Notes: generated by a model from the sequence alone, not told the origin. DNA of 64,000 nt from JACKCD01 sp041390905 (GCA_041390905.1 JAWKPA010000013.1:558001-622000), one strand, 5' to 3'. Shown: positions 34,101 to 42,682, counted from the stretch's first letter. Program-made: numbers and translations.

Positions 34101-34266
34101 TGAGATTGCCACTTAGACCAAAGTTGCTTGAGCAGAAATCGCTGAGATTGCCGCCGCCGCAGACAGCCTGGGCAATGCGGTAGAGGAACAGCAAGGCCAG
34201 CGAAAGTGCCAGCAAGCCACCCCAGACCCGGCGGTTCCTTGATCGAGAACGATAAAATTGCCTCAT
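31135..34266 (-). CDS. Large exported alpha-helical protein of unknown function
   Basis: The 1043-residue protein has a basic N-terminus and one membrane or signal segment (about 13-34, RVWGGLLALSLALLFLYRIAQA). Residues about 80-850 are mostly predicted helix, with many Ala/Gln/Glu-rich heptad stretches (EAAEYQYDLAEQGLRQPLEHAL; IQQQTENAERVFDLNQQELAKAV; QGEIDIAVQQFQSQLTQFN) and scattered Cys pairs. The last 200 residues turn beta-rich (GFGYR-like region, LPDMDLQKLSDIELKISTTYG). I recognise no family. The helical-shaft plus C-terminal beta-sandwich layout recalls Tc-type toxin subunits only in outline. It is in an operon with the genes at 34296 and 30133. Confidence 0.8.
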   Translation of the reverse strand: MRQFYRSRSRNRRVWGGLLALSLALLFLYRIAQAVCGGGNLSDFCSSNFGLSGNLTAVGSPTGNSLPAVDGSRLPTAGALFYADYKLLETEARDLLERNMNFRRDISPYQPNNNFNKLVRQFDINSGFSAPYDDPNPAIPTMTLQQRIDLADADLRQARDLYAFLAVYAPVIRMRADDGKDPDNPGPNYKGQLCAQPEDPNPPDPTHTGQVLDPVIDWCDFSARLRQSVREAAYLRMIFAQQFMVDALGLHFSAGALLGGDAFVRQEVAKLEAAEYQYDLAEQGLRQPLEHALGSGCLISDFYTQSEWSLLSRAAQSKEVAQHHIATRLGYLDIKNDSDIPRAQANAQDAFRAASTEGYLKMVSLAGTAVIGASTSGCAALGANPDGALVAEMAINLLDTRAAAHEMREGRNVFGMDIRFTPARPYHTAFGSTDKGLWEQARDAANLALQIQQQTENAERVFDLNQQELAKAVLAINNKIDNEIQIEAGCDLQNFLNEPDPDGAWYACIDDMIKHTQECDPMANSFDACMNRTTDGQPPKVDGSNWLILVSDMRSSRQDLRTAWLGIEAAILKRDNIVQRANTEVMRNIKVKSAIINGAQDASVFEAIVAAANCCTLEIGFPPSFSTNPGAFVEAGLRPGQILKQAAHDMDIEDANSEAVVRNLFYDMAEAQGEIDIAVQQFQSQLTQFNGVVGQTLHDVFESKRQHAYATALPANDPSYRMVRDSRRIELAQALETASRLAYLAGRRAEYEYTARLSASNFRISDIYKARTANDILLFLQNLDVAIANLPGAVQDADSNQRDLTISVAQHLLGLTDAYLKGQGVPDANLQAERERRFRQWVAQNTWPGSDGKPQLLFTFSTSSATNGLIGQVVQQGYDYYWLHKVAGIGQPKPTSNGFGINLLTEQNGEFGYRQVRVSQSGQVGLTSYAGCLFDYRLIPPAVLLGLEYPGNQPTDVVSGAFNGDVNGQHGNTTPGYSTPAFLGRPLAANEWQVVVSAGSPNGILPDMDLQKLSDIELKISTTYGTRASNSLPQPSQCVRVDY

Positions 34267-34295
34267 GGATTGATCCTCCTTTTTGATATGGCAAT

Positions 34296-35444
34296 TTAGT
34301 CTTCGATGATCAGAACGCAGGTCATAGGGCCATCATAAGCACCAAACCAGTTAAGCAGCCCAAAGCCCTGGTTCGTATCGGTACTAGCACCGTTGACATA
34401 TTCCCCGTCCGTAAGGAAACAGGCGTTATAGATATTTAAGAGATGCTGGGTTCCACCATCATTATCGGTGCCAACGGAATGATTCGAGTTGCTATCGCGC
34501 AAATCCCAATACTGTTTGTTGTTGACAACGGGGCCAAGGCTGAGGTGGCGTGCAGTGACACCTGCCATCGTGTCATTCGCGTCAAAATGCCGCATGTAGA
34601 GACTCACCCAGCAGCCATCTTCATCCCTACAGAAACTTTCAACAATTTCTGGATCAACCGGAACCGTGTCCGGTGAGGCACCGTTGTCTGGAGCTTGCAC
34701 CGTGTAGCGGCGGATATCCACTGGATAGGTCGAGCGTGTATTTGCCCCGCCGTTGGAATCGCCAGTATCCAAAATAGCACCGGCATTCCAGGAACCATTC
34801 ACAACAAGATCGCCGCTCACGGTGACAGATTTGTTGGCACCGCCGCCGCCGATATTCATACCGGTGGCGCTATCGGTGATCTTACCGCCATCGGGAAAAG
34901 CAATTTCTTTGGCACCGCCTGTGCCTAGGACAACGCTGCCCGGCACACCGCCGCCGGGGGTCAGGTTGTTGGCGGTCAGGGCGCTTTGGGCGCTGGTGGA
35001 CTGCATGGCGTAGGGTACGGGGTGTAGCCGTTGCCGGGGGAGCATCTCAGCATCGCTGTTGACTTTGATGCCAAGGTAGAGCGGGAAGGTGTTAAAGACG
35101 CTGGCTGGCAGCGCTTTGGCATCGCCCACGATCACCGTGAAAAGGCCGTCGCGCACGTTGACGTTGGTGAAATCTTCAGTGTAGAGCGCCGTGCCGCCAG
35201 TTACCTCACCATAAAGCCGGAGGCTCAGGTTAACGGTGCCGTTGATCAAGTTACCGTTGACATCACGCAGCGTGCCTTGATAGCTAAAGGCGGTGGGGAT
35301 TGTGGCGGCTGCCGCGTTTGGGCTGAGAGGGCTGGCCCAGGCGATGCCAAAGGCTTTGCCCGACAGCAACCATGTGCTAAACAAGATGTTCAGCACCAGC
35401 ATGACGATGAACATAGCGATTAACTGAAAACGACGGGTATTCAT
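34296..35444 (-). CDS. Exported tail-fibre-like protein
   Basis: The 382-residue protein has a signal anchor (about 8-32). Next comes a domain seen in many surface proteins of this phylum: FSYQGTLRDVNGNLINGTVN, then DGLFTVIVGDAKALP and LYLGIKVNSDAEMLPRQRL ending VPYAMQS. A Gly-rich middle with parallel-beta character (GGGGANKSVTVSGDLVVNGSW) resembles phage tail fibres. The C-terminal 150 residues carry several Cys. It is first of the three-gene exported cluster, 29 bases before the 1043-residue protein and divergent from the SARP regulator. Confidence 0.8.
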   Translation of the reverse strand: MNTRRFQLIAMFIVMLVLNILFSTWLLSGKAFGIAWASPLSPNAAAATIPTAFSYQGTLRDVNGNLINGTVNLSLRLYGEVTGGTALYTEDFTNVNVRDGLFTVIVGDAKALPASVFNTFPLYLGIKVNSDAEMLPRQRLHPVPYAMQSTSAQSALTANNLTPGGGVPGSVVLGTGGAKEIAFPDGGKITDSATGMNIGGGGANKSVTVSGDLVVNGSWNAGAILDTGDSNGGANTRSTYPVDIRRYTVQAPDNGASPDTVPVDPEIVESFCRDEDGCWVSLYMRHFDANDTMAGVTARHLSLGPVVNNKQYWDLRDSNSNHSVGTDNDGGTQHLLNIYNACFLTDGEYVNGASTDTNQGFGLLNWFGAYDGPMTCVLIIED

Positions 35445-35540
35445 ACAAATTTTCCTTTTCTTGATGTTTTAGGTGGCGCGGGCATCATGGAAACAGGGGA
35501 GGGCGGCCTTGTTGCTTTCGGTTGACAAGCGATTAAGCGG

Positions 35541-38500
35541 ATGGTGTTTGCCATCCGTTGTGCTATACTTTTTGTAGTCTTTCAGGACACCATTAATTCA
35601 TCATTAGTATGGAGAAACTTGGCTGGACTCATTTTTTCTTTACTGGGTCAACTACACATTGAGCATCGTCAGTTAGGAGCCATCCCTCTCACCAACCGTA
35701 AGGCGATTGGATTGTTGACCTATCTTCTAATCGAGTCGGATCACGCGCACAGCCGTGACTTTTTGCTTGGTTTGCTATGGCCGGACCTGCCAACCGCTGC
35801 TGCACAAAACAATTTGCGCGTGACCTGGGCGCAGCTTCAGAAAGTGCTGGGGACAAGCAGTGCCGACGAGCAGCCCCATTTGCTTGGCGACCGGCTCAGC
35901 TTGCGCTTCAACCCTCTTAGTGATTACGAACTGGATGTGACCCGCTTCCGCGCCTTGATCGCGGCCTGCCGCCGCCATTCGCACCCGGATCCGCATGATT
36001 GTGCCGAATGCGGCGCACGGCTGAGAGAAGCGGCCGATTTGGTGCGCGGTAATTTTCTGGATCAGTTTTCGCTTGCCAATTGCATGCAGTTTGATGAGTG
36101 GCTTTTGATGCAGCGGCAACAGTTGCAGGTGGAGATAACGGCCGTTCTTGAACACCTGGCCGCCTTTCAGGAACGCGCCGGTCAACTCGTCGAAGCCGAA
36201 CGCACCGCACGCCGCCTGCTCGAATATGATTCGCTAAGTGAAGCGGCTTATCGTCAATTGATGCGCGTGCTGTCGCGTGGGGATCAGCGAAGTGCTGCCC
36301 TGGATGTCTATGAAACGTGCCGCCATCTGCTGGCGGCGGAGCTTGGTTTGGCCCCAACCGTGGAAACGGTGATGCTGGCCGAACAAATCCGCGCCCTCGC
36401 GCCGTTGGCAGGCCAGGCGCCCCAGCCCGCTTTGCCGCCCGTTTTGACGCGCTTTTTTGGACGGCAGCCAGAATTGGCGCGTCTGGTTGAGCTACTGTCA
36501 AGCCAAAGGACCAGGGTGGTGACATTGGCTGGGCCGGGCGGCATGGGCAAGACGCGGCTGGCAATTGAGGTTGCCCACCGACTGACGGGGTTTTTCGCTC
36601 ATGGGATCTCCTTCGTCGAATTGGCGGGTGTGGCTGATGAAAGTTCTGTGGCGGATGCGGTGGCGGCGGGGTTAAGATTGGTGACCAGTAACGGCCGTTC
36701 TTCCACCGCCGTCATGGCAGATTACCTGCGCGACAGAACCATGCTCCTGGTGCTGGATAATTGCGAACATTTGGTCAAAGCGTGCGCCAGCCTTGTCCAA
36801 ACCCTTTGCCGCGAGGCTGCAGGGTTGACCGTGCTGGCGACGAGCCGCATCCCCCTGCACCTCGCCGATGAGCATGTGGTACGGCTGGAGCCATTAGCCA
36901 CCCCCCCTATCAATGGCTCCGCACGTCTCACAGTTGCGGATGTCCTCAGATCTGACTCGGTGCAACTCTTTACAAACCGTGCCTCGCAATCACTACTCCA
37001 TTTCACACTCACCGACACGAACGTTTGGGCAGTTGCCCGTATCTGCCAACAGCTTGACGGTATGCCACTGGCAATTGAAATCGCTGCCGCTCAAGTCCGT
37101 TCGCTGCCCATCGAAGCCATTGCGGATAGACTGGGTGAACGGTTTGCCTGGCTGAACAGGCAGGTAGGTGAAACCATACCGCGCCAGCGCACCTTGCATA
37201 CCCTGATTGATTGGTCTTACGAATTGTTGCGGCGTCAGGCACGCTCGCTGTTGTGCCGATTAGCAGTTTTTGCCGGTGGGTGGACATTGGCCGCCGCCGA
37301 GGCAGTGAGTTTGCCAGAGGAGCCATGTACCGAACTTCTCGCCGATCTGGTTGACCACTCGCTGGTACTCTTTGGGGTGGATGCTGAACACCGACGCTAC
37401 ACCATGCACGAGACTATCCGCCAGTTTGCATGGGCGCAATTGCGCGGCAGTGATCAGGAGGCAGATGCGCTGGAGCGTCATGCCCGTTATTACGCCAGGC
37501 TTGTTACCTGTGCAGCGGAAAACCGAACCGGGCAATCAATTCCCGAACGATTAAAAACCATCATGGACGACCACGACAACATTCGGCAGGCCTTTGACTG
37601 GTTGCTGGAACACGATGGTGAGCAGGCGCTGACTCTGGTCGCGCAGTTGGGCACAGAGCTGAATTTTTGGGAACTGGGTGGCTTTTTTCAGGAAGGGCGA
37701 CGCTGGCTGGTGCGAACCTTGGAGGGAACACAGGCGTCGGTTTCACGCCAGCGGGGACAAGCTCTGCTGGCGGCGGCCGATCTGTCCTCAGCCATTTCCG
37801 ATTTTGGCTATGGATTACAGTGTGCCCGGCAAGCGCAAGGGATGTTTCAGCAGCTTGGCGATTGGCAGAAGGAGATTGACGCTCGCTTGATGTATTGCGA
37901 TCTGGCTCGCTACGCTGGGCAACTCACGCATCTGCAAACAGAGATCGAAGAAGCGTTACAGATGGCGGAACAAATAGCCTATACGGCAGGAATAGCAAAA
38001 GGCAACCAGTTACTGGCAATCAACATCGTTTATACCACAGGCGACGTTGAGGCTGCTATTCCATATGAGCTGCGAAGTGTTGCTCTGTGGCGCAAACTCC
38101 AAACACCGTTTGAACTGGCGACGGCTCTCAACTTGTTGGGCGCAGACCTGTTGGAAATCCACAATTACGAGGCGGCGAGACAGGTATTGCTTGAGTGCCG
38201 GGACATTTACCGGTCGCTGGGATATGAGCGTGGTGTTGCCCTTGCCCTACAAAACCTGGGAGAAATCGCTTACAGGCTGGGGGAATATATGAGTGCCAGG
38301 GAAACACTCCGCGAATCGCTGCGTATTCGCCACGATTTGGGACTGCCACGAGGTTATCCTTATTCATTTGAGGCACTTGCTCTGGTTAATGAAGGTGAAG
38401 AACACGATGCGCGAGCCATTCAACTCTGGGCGGCCGCCGGAACCCTGCGCGTTCACATTGGAGCGCCGCTTGAACAAATTGCCCAGAAAGACCACGCCGC

Positions 38501-38609
38501 TGCGTTGGCTCGGCTGCGAACTCGGCTTGGGGATGTTGTGTTTGAATTGGAATGGGCGAAAGGGGCGACGATGACTACAGAGCAAGCCATTACGCTTGCA
38601 TTGAGTTGA
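35541..38609 (+). CDS. SARP/AfsR-like regulator (BTAD, NB-ARC ATPase, TPR)
   Basis: The frame has 1022 residues from ATG 35541; a TTG at 35619 behind GGAG is an alternative. The N-terminal OmpR-like winged helix is followed by a BTAD domain (to about 265, with SEAAYRQLMRVLSRGDQRSA). An NB-ARC/STAND ATPase has its P-loop AGPGGMGKTRLA at about 330-341 and LLVLDNCEH as Walker B. The C-terminal third holds TPR-like repeats (about 700-990). Such proteins act as signal-dependent activators. The obvious target is the divergent exported cluster 96 bases away. Two palindrome copies occur inside (36137, 36690). Confidence 0.93.
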   Translation: MVFAIRCAILFVVFQDTINSSLVWRNLAGLIFSLLGQLHIEHRQLGAIPLTNRKAIGLLTYLLIESDHAHSRDFLLGLLWPDLPTAAAQNNLRVTWAQLQKVLGTSSADEQPHLLGDRLSLRFNPLSDYELDVTRFRALIAACRRHSHPDPHDCAECGARLREAADLVRGNFLDQFSLANCMQFDEWLLMQRQQLQVEITAVLEHLAAFQERAGQLVEAERTARRLLEYDSLSEAAYRQLMRVLSRGDQRSAALDVYETCRHLLAAELGLAPTVETVMLAEQIRALAPLAGQAPQPALPPVLTRFFGRQPELARLVELLSSQRTRVVTLAGPGGMGKTRLAIEVAHRLTGFFAHGISFVELAGVADESSVADAVAAGLRLVTSNGRSSTAVMADYLRDRTMLLVLDNCEHLVKACASLVQTLCREAAGLTVLATSRIPLHLADEHVVRLEPLATPPINGSARLTVADVLRSDSVQLFTNRASQSLLHFTLTDTNVWAVARICQQLDGMPLAIEIAAAQVRSLPIEAIADRLGERFAWLNRQVGETIPRQRTLHTLIDWSYELLRRQARSLLCRLAVFAGGWTLAAAEAVSLPEEPCTELLADLVDHSLVLFGVDAEHRRYTMHETIRQFAWAQLRGSDQEADALERHARYYARLVTCAAENRTGQSIPERLKTIMDDHDNIRQAFDWLLEHDGEQALTLVAQLGTELNFWELGGFFQEGRRWLVRTLEGTQASVSRQRGQALLAAADLSSAISDFGYGLQCARQAQGMFQQLGDWQKEIDARLMYCDLARYAGQLTHLQTEIEEALQMAEQIAYTAGIAKGNQLLAINIVYTTGDVEAAIPYELRSVALWRKLQTPFELATALNLLGADLLEIHNYEAARQVLLECRDIYRSLGYERGVALALQNLGEIAYRLGEYMSARETLRESLRIRHDLGLPRGYPYSFEALALVNEGEEHDARAIQLWAAAGTLRVHIGAPLEQIAQKDHAAALARLRTRLGDVVFELEWAKGATMTTEQAITLALS

Positions 38610-38857
38610 GCTATTGGTCATATTGTGCGCGGCTTGTGGTCGAATGGCTGCTCCGGGCTCTCTTTCTGGATCAACTTCTGCCCTTAACCAACTATAGGGG
38701 CGATAGGAAAACGGCCGTTTTTCACCCCAATTTTGCCCAAACCACTTTGACAGCCCCCTGTGAGCGTGTTATACTTCCAGCCGTTGTTTGTAGGGGCTTT
38801 AGGGTTCCACAAGCAAAATGTGTTACCAAACAGGTATAGCAAAACTCTCCAGGTTTT

Positions 38858-38944
38858 GGAGGGATGGCAGAGTGGACGATTGCGACGGTCTTGAAAACCG
38901 TAGTGGGTGCAAGCTCACCGAGGGTTCGAATCCCTCTCCCTCCG
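38858..38944 (+). tRNA. tRNA-Ser (anticodon TGA)
   Basis: Acceptor GGAGGGA pairs with TCCCTCC (38937-38943), discriminator G; the anticodon loop CTTGAAA reads TGA; a long variable arm (GTGGGTGCAAGCTCAC region) and T arm GAGGG-TTCGAAT-CCCTC. Class II tRNA of 87 bases; CCA is not encoded. Confidence 0.95.
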
Positions 38945-38980
38945 CTCTACCGCGTTAACAACTAAGCTCCCTACAGGTGA

Positions 38981-39071
38981 GGGGAGGTGCCAGAGTGGTC
39001 GAATGGGGCCGCCTGCTAAGCGGTTAACGGCCGTTAAAAGTCGTTCATGGGTTCGAATCCCATCCTCCCCG
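38981..39071 (+). tRNA. tRNA-Ser (anticodon GCT) with the genome palindrome as its variable arm
   Basis: Acceptor GGGGAGG pairs with CCTCCCC (39064-39070), discriminator G. The anticodon loop CTGCTAA reads GCT, and the T arm is ATGGG-TTCGAAT-CCCAT. The variable region contains TTAACGGCCGTTAA (39024-39037), which can fold as a 5-bp stem with a GGCC loop. CCA is not encoded; a T-rich stretch follows. Confidence 0.95.
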
Positions 39072-39145
39072 CCTCTTTTTTTGTTAGCAAAATCTTGTCA
39101 AAGTTGGCAACATGCGCTATCATACGGGAGTTATGTTAAATAAAT

Positions 39146-39219
39146 GCGCCCTTAGCTCAGTGGATTAGAGCGTCTGGCTACGAACCAGAAGGTCGGGAGT
39201 TCGACTCTCTCAGGGCGTA
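39146..39219 (+). tRNA. tRNA-Arg (anticodon ACG)
   Basis: Acceptor GCGCCCT pairs with AGGGCGT (with a G-T closing pair), discriminator A, and CCA is encoded at 39220-39222. The anticodon loop CTACGAA reads ACG; T arm GGGAG-TTCGACT-CTCTC. 74 bases. Confidence 0.95.
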
Positions 39220-39235
39220 CCAAATATTTCAAGAC

Positions 39236-39266
39236 AAAGCCAGGTTATTAGAACCTGGCTTTTTTT
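39236..39266 (+). terminator. Rho-independent terminator after tRNA-Arg
   Basis: Arms AAGCCAGGTT and AACCTGGCTT around the loop ATTAG, followed by T residues. Ends the tRNA cluster. Confidence 0.9.
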
Positions 39267-39284
39267 GTCTGTACTTCTTTAGGC

Positions 39285-39331
39285 GAGATTGGAGATTGGG
39301 GATTGGAGATTCATAAATCTCCAATCCCCAA
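39285..39331. repeat. Heptad hairpin array (GATTGGA family)
   Basis: GAGATTGGAGATTGGGGATT-type left arm and inverted AATCTCCAATCCCC right arm with a short CATAA centre, 10 bases past the nei stop codon. Confidence 0.85.
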
Positions 39332-39340
39332 CAATGACCA

Positions 39341-40162
39341 TCAAACCGCCTGACAAGTCGGGCAGTAATAAAGCCGTCGGCCGCCCAGGGTTTCTTTGAC
39401 AATGGGCGTGCCGCATTGGTAGCAGGGGTGGTCATCACGGTTGAACACCCAAAAACGATAGTCGCGGTAAGCAACGCCCTGGGCTTTGAGCCTTTCTGCC
39501 AAAACCAAGTCATTGGTGATGCCGTGTGTGCGGTATGATTGCCAGGTGAGATTTTGGCAAGCGGCGGCTAGTGCGTCTAGCTGGGCTGGGGTGCAATCTT
39601 TGGGGCGCAAGCTGGGGTGCAGCTTGCTGACAAACAAAATTTCGCTGCGGAGGTAGTTGCCCAGCCCAGCCAGGAATTGCTGGTCAAGAAGGAGGGCGGT
39701 GAGGGAACGGCCGTTAAACCGCCCGTCTGCCAATCGTTTCCGAATCACCCCCACCGTTGTTGTTTCATGCAGCAAATCCGGCCCGATGCGGCTGATAAAC
39801 GGGTGGGCTTCAATTTCCCCCTCACGCAGCACCTCAATTTCTGAGGCACTGTAGAGTAGCGCTGACTGTGCGGCGTTGTGGATGGCAAGCCGCAGTTGGC
39901 GGGTGGTATCGGGCAGCGTCCCCGCCCGACTGATTTGCCAAATGCCATAAAGCTGGTTGTGGCTGTAAATGGCAAGCCCGTTGGCAAAGCGCGTCACCAT
40001 TGCCTTGCCATAGGTGTCAACGGCCGTTACTGTCACCCCCGTCAACTGTGATTCATACGGTTTCAACACCGCAAAGGCGAAAAAAACGGCCGTTGTCGGC
40101 CGGCCTACAATCGCCCCCGCTACCTTGTCGGCAGCTAATCTGATTTCTGGTCCTTCTGGCAT
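39341..40162 (-). CDS. nei: Fpg/Nei-family DNA glycosylase (endonuclease VIII-like)
   Basis: The protein has 273 residues when started at ATG 40162 (MPEGPEIRLAADKV); the longer frame reads through a heptad array. After Met removal, Pro2 is the catalytic nucleophile and Glu3 the general acid. The helix-two-turn-helix region (LTALLLDQQFLAGLGNYLRSEIL) and a C-terminal zinc finger (CYQCGTPIVKETLGGRRLYYC) are complete. It excises oxidised pyrimidines and purines and nicks the abasic site. The sequence looks closer to Nei than MutM (inferred). Three palindrome copies occur inside (39707, 40019, 40085). Confidence 0.92.
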   Translation of the reverse strand: MPEGPEIRLAADKVAGAIVGRPTTAVFFAFAVLKPYESQLTGVTVTAVDTYGKAMVTRFANGLAIYSHNQLYGIWQISRAGTLPDTTRQLRLAIHNAAQSALLYSASEIEVLREGEIEAHPFISRIGPDLLHETTTVGVIRKRLADGRFNGRSLTALLLDQQFLAGLGNYLRSEILFVSKLHPSLRPKDCTPAQLDALAAACQNLTWQSYRTHGITNDLVLAERLKAQGVAYRDYRFWVFNRDDHPCYQCGTPIVKETLGGRRLYYCPTCQAV

Positions 40163-40168
40163 ATGAGT

Positions 40169-40230
40169 GGTTGGAGATTGGAGATTGGAGATTGACCAGG
40201 GTTCACAATCTCCAATCTCCAATCGCTAAT
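40169..40230. repeat. Heptad hairpin array (GATTGGA family)
   Basis: Three GATTGGA units, the centre TTGACCAGGGTTCACA, then inverted units. The array starts at the stop codon of the dihydropyrimidinase gene and ends just before the nei start. Confidence 0.88.
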
Positions 40231-41603
40231 TACGGTAACTGCCGATGAATATACCGTCCCCGCCCCTTCTCCGCCAAGCAGCGGTCGCCGTCAATAATGA
40301 GTTCCCCCCGCGAAAACACCTTTTGGATGCGCCCCACCATTTCCATCCCTTCATATGCTACCCAGTCGGTAGACATGTGGGAGTTGGCGGCTCCCAGCGT
40401 CCAGGTGGCGGTGGGGTCGAGCAACACAATGTCGGCATCCAGTCCCGGCAGCAACGCCCCTTTTTGCGCCATGCCAAACGTTCGCGCTGGGTTGGTGGCA
40501 ACCAGCTCCACAAAGCGGGGCAGGGAAATGCGCCCCTGGGCGACCCCGGCGCTATAGAGCAGGTGGAAGCGGGGTTCAATGCCGGGCAAGCCGTTGGGGC
40601 AAAGGTCAAAGCGGTCTTTGCCATACAGCTTGGCCTCCCAACTATAGGCGGCATCGTCGGAAGTGACCTGGGATAAACGGCCGTCTTTCAACCCCCGCCA
40701 CAGTGCCGCCTGCGCCGCCTCATCCCGCAGCGGCGGCGAGCAAATCCACTTCAGCGCGTCCGGCTCCTCCAGCACGGCTTCGGTGAAAAAAAGATAGTGG
40801 GTGCAGGTTTCGCCAATCACGTCTATCCCTTCCGCCCGCGCCTGGGCAATCATTTCCACGCCGCCGGGGGTGGTCATGTGGACAATAAACAGCCGTCCAC
40901 CCACGTCACGCACCATGTTGATGCAGTTGCGAACGGCCGTATCTTCCACAAGCTGCGGTTTGCTGCGGGCGTGGTAGACCGAACTGGTGAGGCCATTGTC
41001 CAGACAGCGGGCAATTCCGGCCTCCGCCAAATCGTTGTCTTCGGCGTGAACCAGCAGCATTCCCCCCGCGTCGCGCAGGGCGGCCAAAATGCGCCGCAGA
41101 TCCGGCTCCTCCATCAGTAATCCCTCGGCGCGGTAGGTCATGTAGCATTTGATGGTGGGCGAACCCGCCGCCACCACCTCCCTGATTTCGCCAATGGTGC
41201 GGTCGGTGGGATCGGTGATGGTGGGGTGAACCCCCCAATCAATGAGAGCTTTGCCGGCCGCTTCGTTGTGCTTGGCTTCCAGTGTACTCATCAGCGTGGC
41301 TCCCTTTTCCTGGTTGGAAAAATCTATGACGCTGGTGGTGCCGCCAAAGGCAGCAGCCAGGGTGCCGGTGTAATAGTCGTGGACGCTGATGGTGTTCATG
41401 AACACGTCGTTGAAGTGAACGTGGGTGTCTACGCCACCGGGCAGCACCAGCAGCCCGCTGGCATCTACCACCTGGTCGGCGGGGTAATCGGCCAACTGGC
41501 CGATGGCGCGAATGGTCTCGCCGTCAATGAGGATGTCTTGCTGGGTGACGGTGTGGCCGATAACGGCCGTTCCGCCCCGAATAACAGTTGTTGGCATGGT
41601 CAA
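40230..41603 (-). CDS. Dihydropyrimidinase/hydantoinase-family amidohydrolase
   Basis: The 457-residue protein is a TIM-barrel metal-dependent hydrolase opening cyclic amides (dihydrouracil, hydantoins or allantoin). Visible metal ligands: H61 and H63 in DTHVHF, K152 (carboxylated) in TIKCYMTY, H186 in LLVHAED, H242 in IVHMTTPGG, and the Asp of VTSDDAAYSW. The C-terminal NPARTFGMAQKGALLPGLDADIVLLDP is typical of the family. D-hydantoinase/dihydropyrimidinase fits best, although allantoinase cannot be ruled out. The gene is followed directly by a heptad array and starts with the palindrome at 41562 near its N-terminus. Confidence 0.9.
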   Translation of the reverse strand: MTMPTTVIRGGTAVIGHTVTQQDILIDGETIRAIGQLADYPADQVVDASGLLVLPGGVDTHVHFNDVFMNTISVHDYYTGTLAAAFGGTTSVIDFSNQEKGATLMSTLEAKHNEAAGKALIDWGVHPTITDPTDRTIGEIREVVAAGSPTIKCYMTYRAEGLLMEEPDLRRILAALRDAGGMLLVHAEDNDLAEAGIARCLDNGLTSSVYHARSKPQLVEDTAVRNCINMVRDVGGRLFIVHMTTPGGVEMIAQARAEGIDVIGETCTHYLFFTEAVLEEPDALKWICSPPLRDEAAQAALWRGLKDGRLSQVTSDDAAYSWEAKLYGKDRFDLCPNGLPGIEPRFHLLYSAGVAQGRISLPRFVELVATNPARTFGMAQKGALLPGLDADIVLLDPTATWTLGAANSHMSTDWVAYEGMEMVGRIQKVFSRGELIIDGDRCLAEKGRGRYIHRQLP

Positions 41604-42001
41604 TTCCTTGCATAAAACAATGTGACTAAAGTCAGGAGGTAGTGTCTATTACATTGGGCAACACAAATTCTACTGGAGTGTACTGGCTCAGACAATCACT
41701 GTTACCGGATTGTTTTTTAACCTCTGTATTGGAAGCTGGGTGACTGCTACAAATTTCTTCAAATGTAGGCTGTGCTTGCTATCAGAGATGTATTAACCCA
41801 GGTAGCAGTTACCCGTTTTAACTTTCCCCCCTTACGTTTGATATTTTGGTAAAATATGGCAACAATTAGGTTGTTAAGGTAAGCAGACAAAGGCTGTTTC
41901 GTTGTTGAGGGCTGTATTTGGTAACTTAAGCGAAATTAGCCAACCAGGACGTAAATCCCGCGATAGCAAGCGACATTTGCGCTGAAAAAGGAGTTTTCCT
42001 C
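41604..42001. other. Divergent intergenic region
   Basis: No gene, repeat or palindrome copy is seen in this 398-bp spacer. It separates the dihydropyrimidinase gene from the plus-strand pair at 42002 and must hold both promoters; an AAAAGGAG ribosome site precedes 42002. Confidence 0.5.
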
Positions 42002-42682
42002 ATGATGGAAGAGTTGTTAAAGGTCATTCTCGGCGGAGGGGATGCGCCCGCCCAGCAGAGCGGGCAAGATCCGTTGGCTGATTTGATTGGTGCCGTGTTG
42101 GGTGGTGGGGCAGCGCAGCCAGCGCCAGAACCGCAGCCGCTTCCCAGCAGCAGCGATCCCCTTTCAGAGCTTATTAAAGGGGTGTTGGGTGGTGAACCGG
42201 GGGCAGAGCAGTCATCAAGCGGCAGTACGATTATTGATATTCTTGGCTCCATTTTGGGCGGCGGCCGGCCGGGCGGGCAGAATAACAGCTTCTTGCAGCC
42301 CATTGCCGAGGCGTTGGCCGACAAGCTGGGTATTTCGCCGCAGGTAGCGCTCATTGTCATCAACCTGGCGATCACGCTGCTGCTCTCACGCCGTAAGGAA
42401 CAGGCAGCGGAAGCCGCGCCCAGTGATTCTGCCCGTCGTGGTGGTACGTCCGGCCAGCAGGACGGGTTTGATCTGGATGATTTGTTAGACAAGAATTATC
42501 TTCAGGCAACCGGCGCCACAACCCAGTTGGCTCGCCAAACGGGCATGAGTGAAGACCAGGCTACAGAGAGTTTGCAAGAAGCCTTGCTGCTGTTGAACCG
42601 TCAGACCCAGTCAGCGACTGGGCGACGTGCTGCCAGGCAGAAGAGTGGGCTGGATCATCTACTGGATAGTTGGGAAGATTGA
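42002..42682 (+). CDS. Hypothetical protein with four internal Leu/Gly repeats
   Basis: The 226-residue protein carries four copies of a short amphipathic unit ending in Leu-Gly-Gly: ELLKVILGGG (4-13), DPLADLIGAVLGGG (23-36), DPLSELIKGVLGGE (52-65) and STIIDILGSILGGG (75-88), joined by Pro/Ser/Gln-rich linkers. A hydrophobic stretch (about 115-128, VALIVINLAITLLL) follows, then a cytoplasmic-type C-terminal domain with FDLDDLLDKNYLQATGATTQLARQ. I recognise no family. It starts behind AAAAGGAG and is followed 30 bases later by the S1C protease, which suggests a functional pair. Confidence 0.8.
   Translation: MMEELLKVILGGGDAPAQQSGQDPLADLIGAVLGGGAAQPAPEPQPLPSSSDPLSELIKGVLGGEPGAEQSSSGSTIIDILGSILGGGRPGGQNNSFLQPIAEALADKLGISPQVALIVINLAITLLLSRRKEQAAEAAPSDSARRGGTSGQQDGFDLDDLLDKNYLQATGATTQLARQTGMSEDQATESLQEALLLLNRQTQSATGRRAARQKSGLDHLLDSWED

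Noticed and set aside
30133..35444. Prophage tail module
   Set aside because: Tail-fibre-like features are present, but each protein has its own signal or membrane segment and there are no capsid, terminase or integrase genes.
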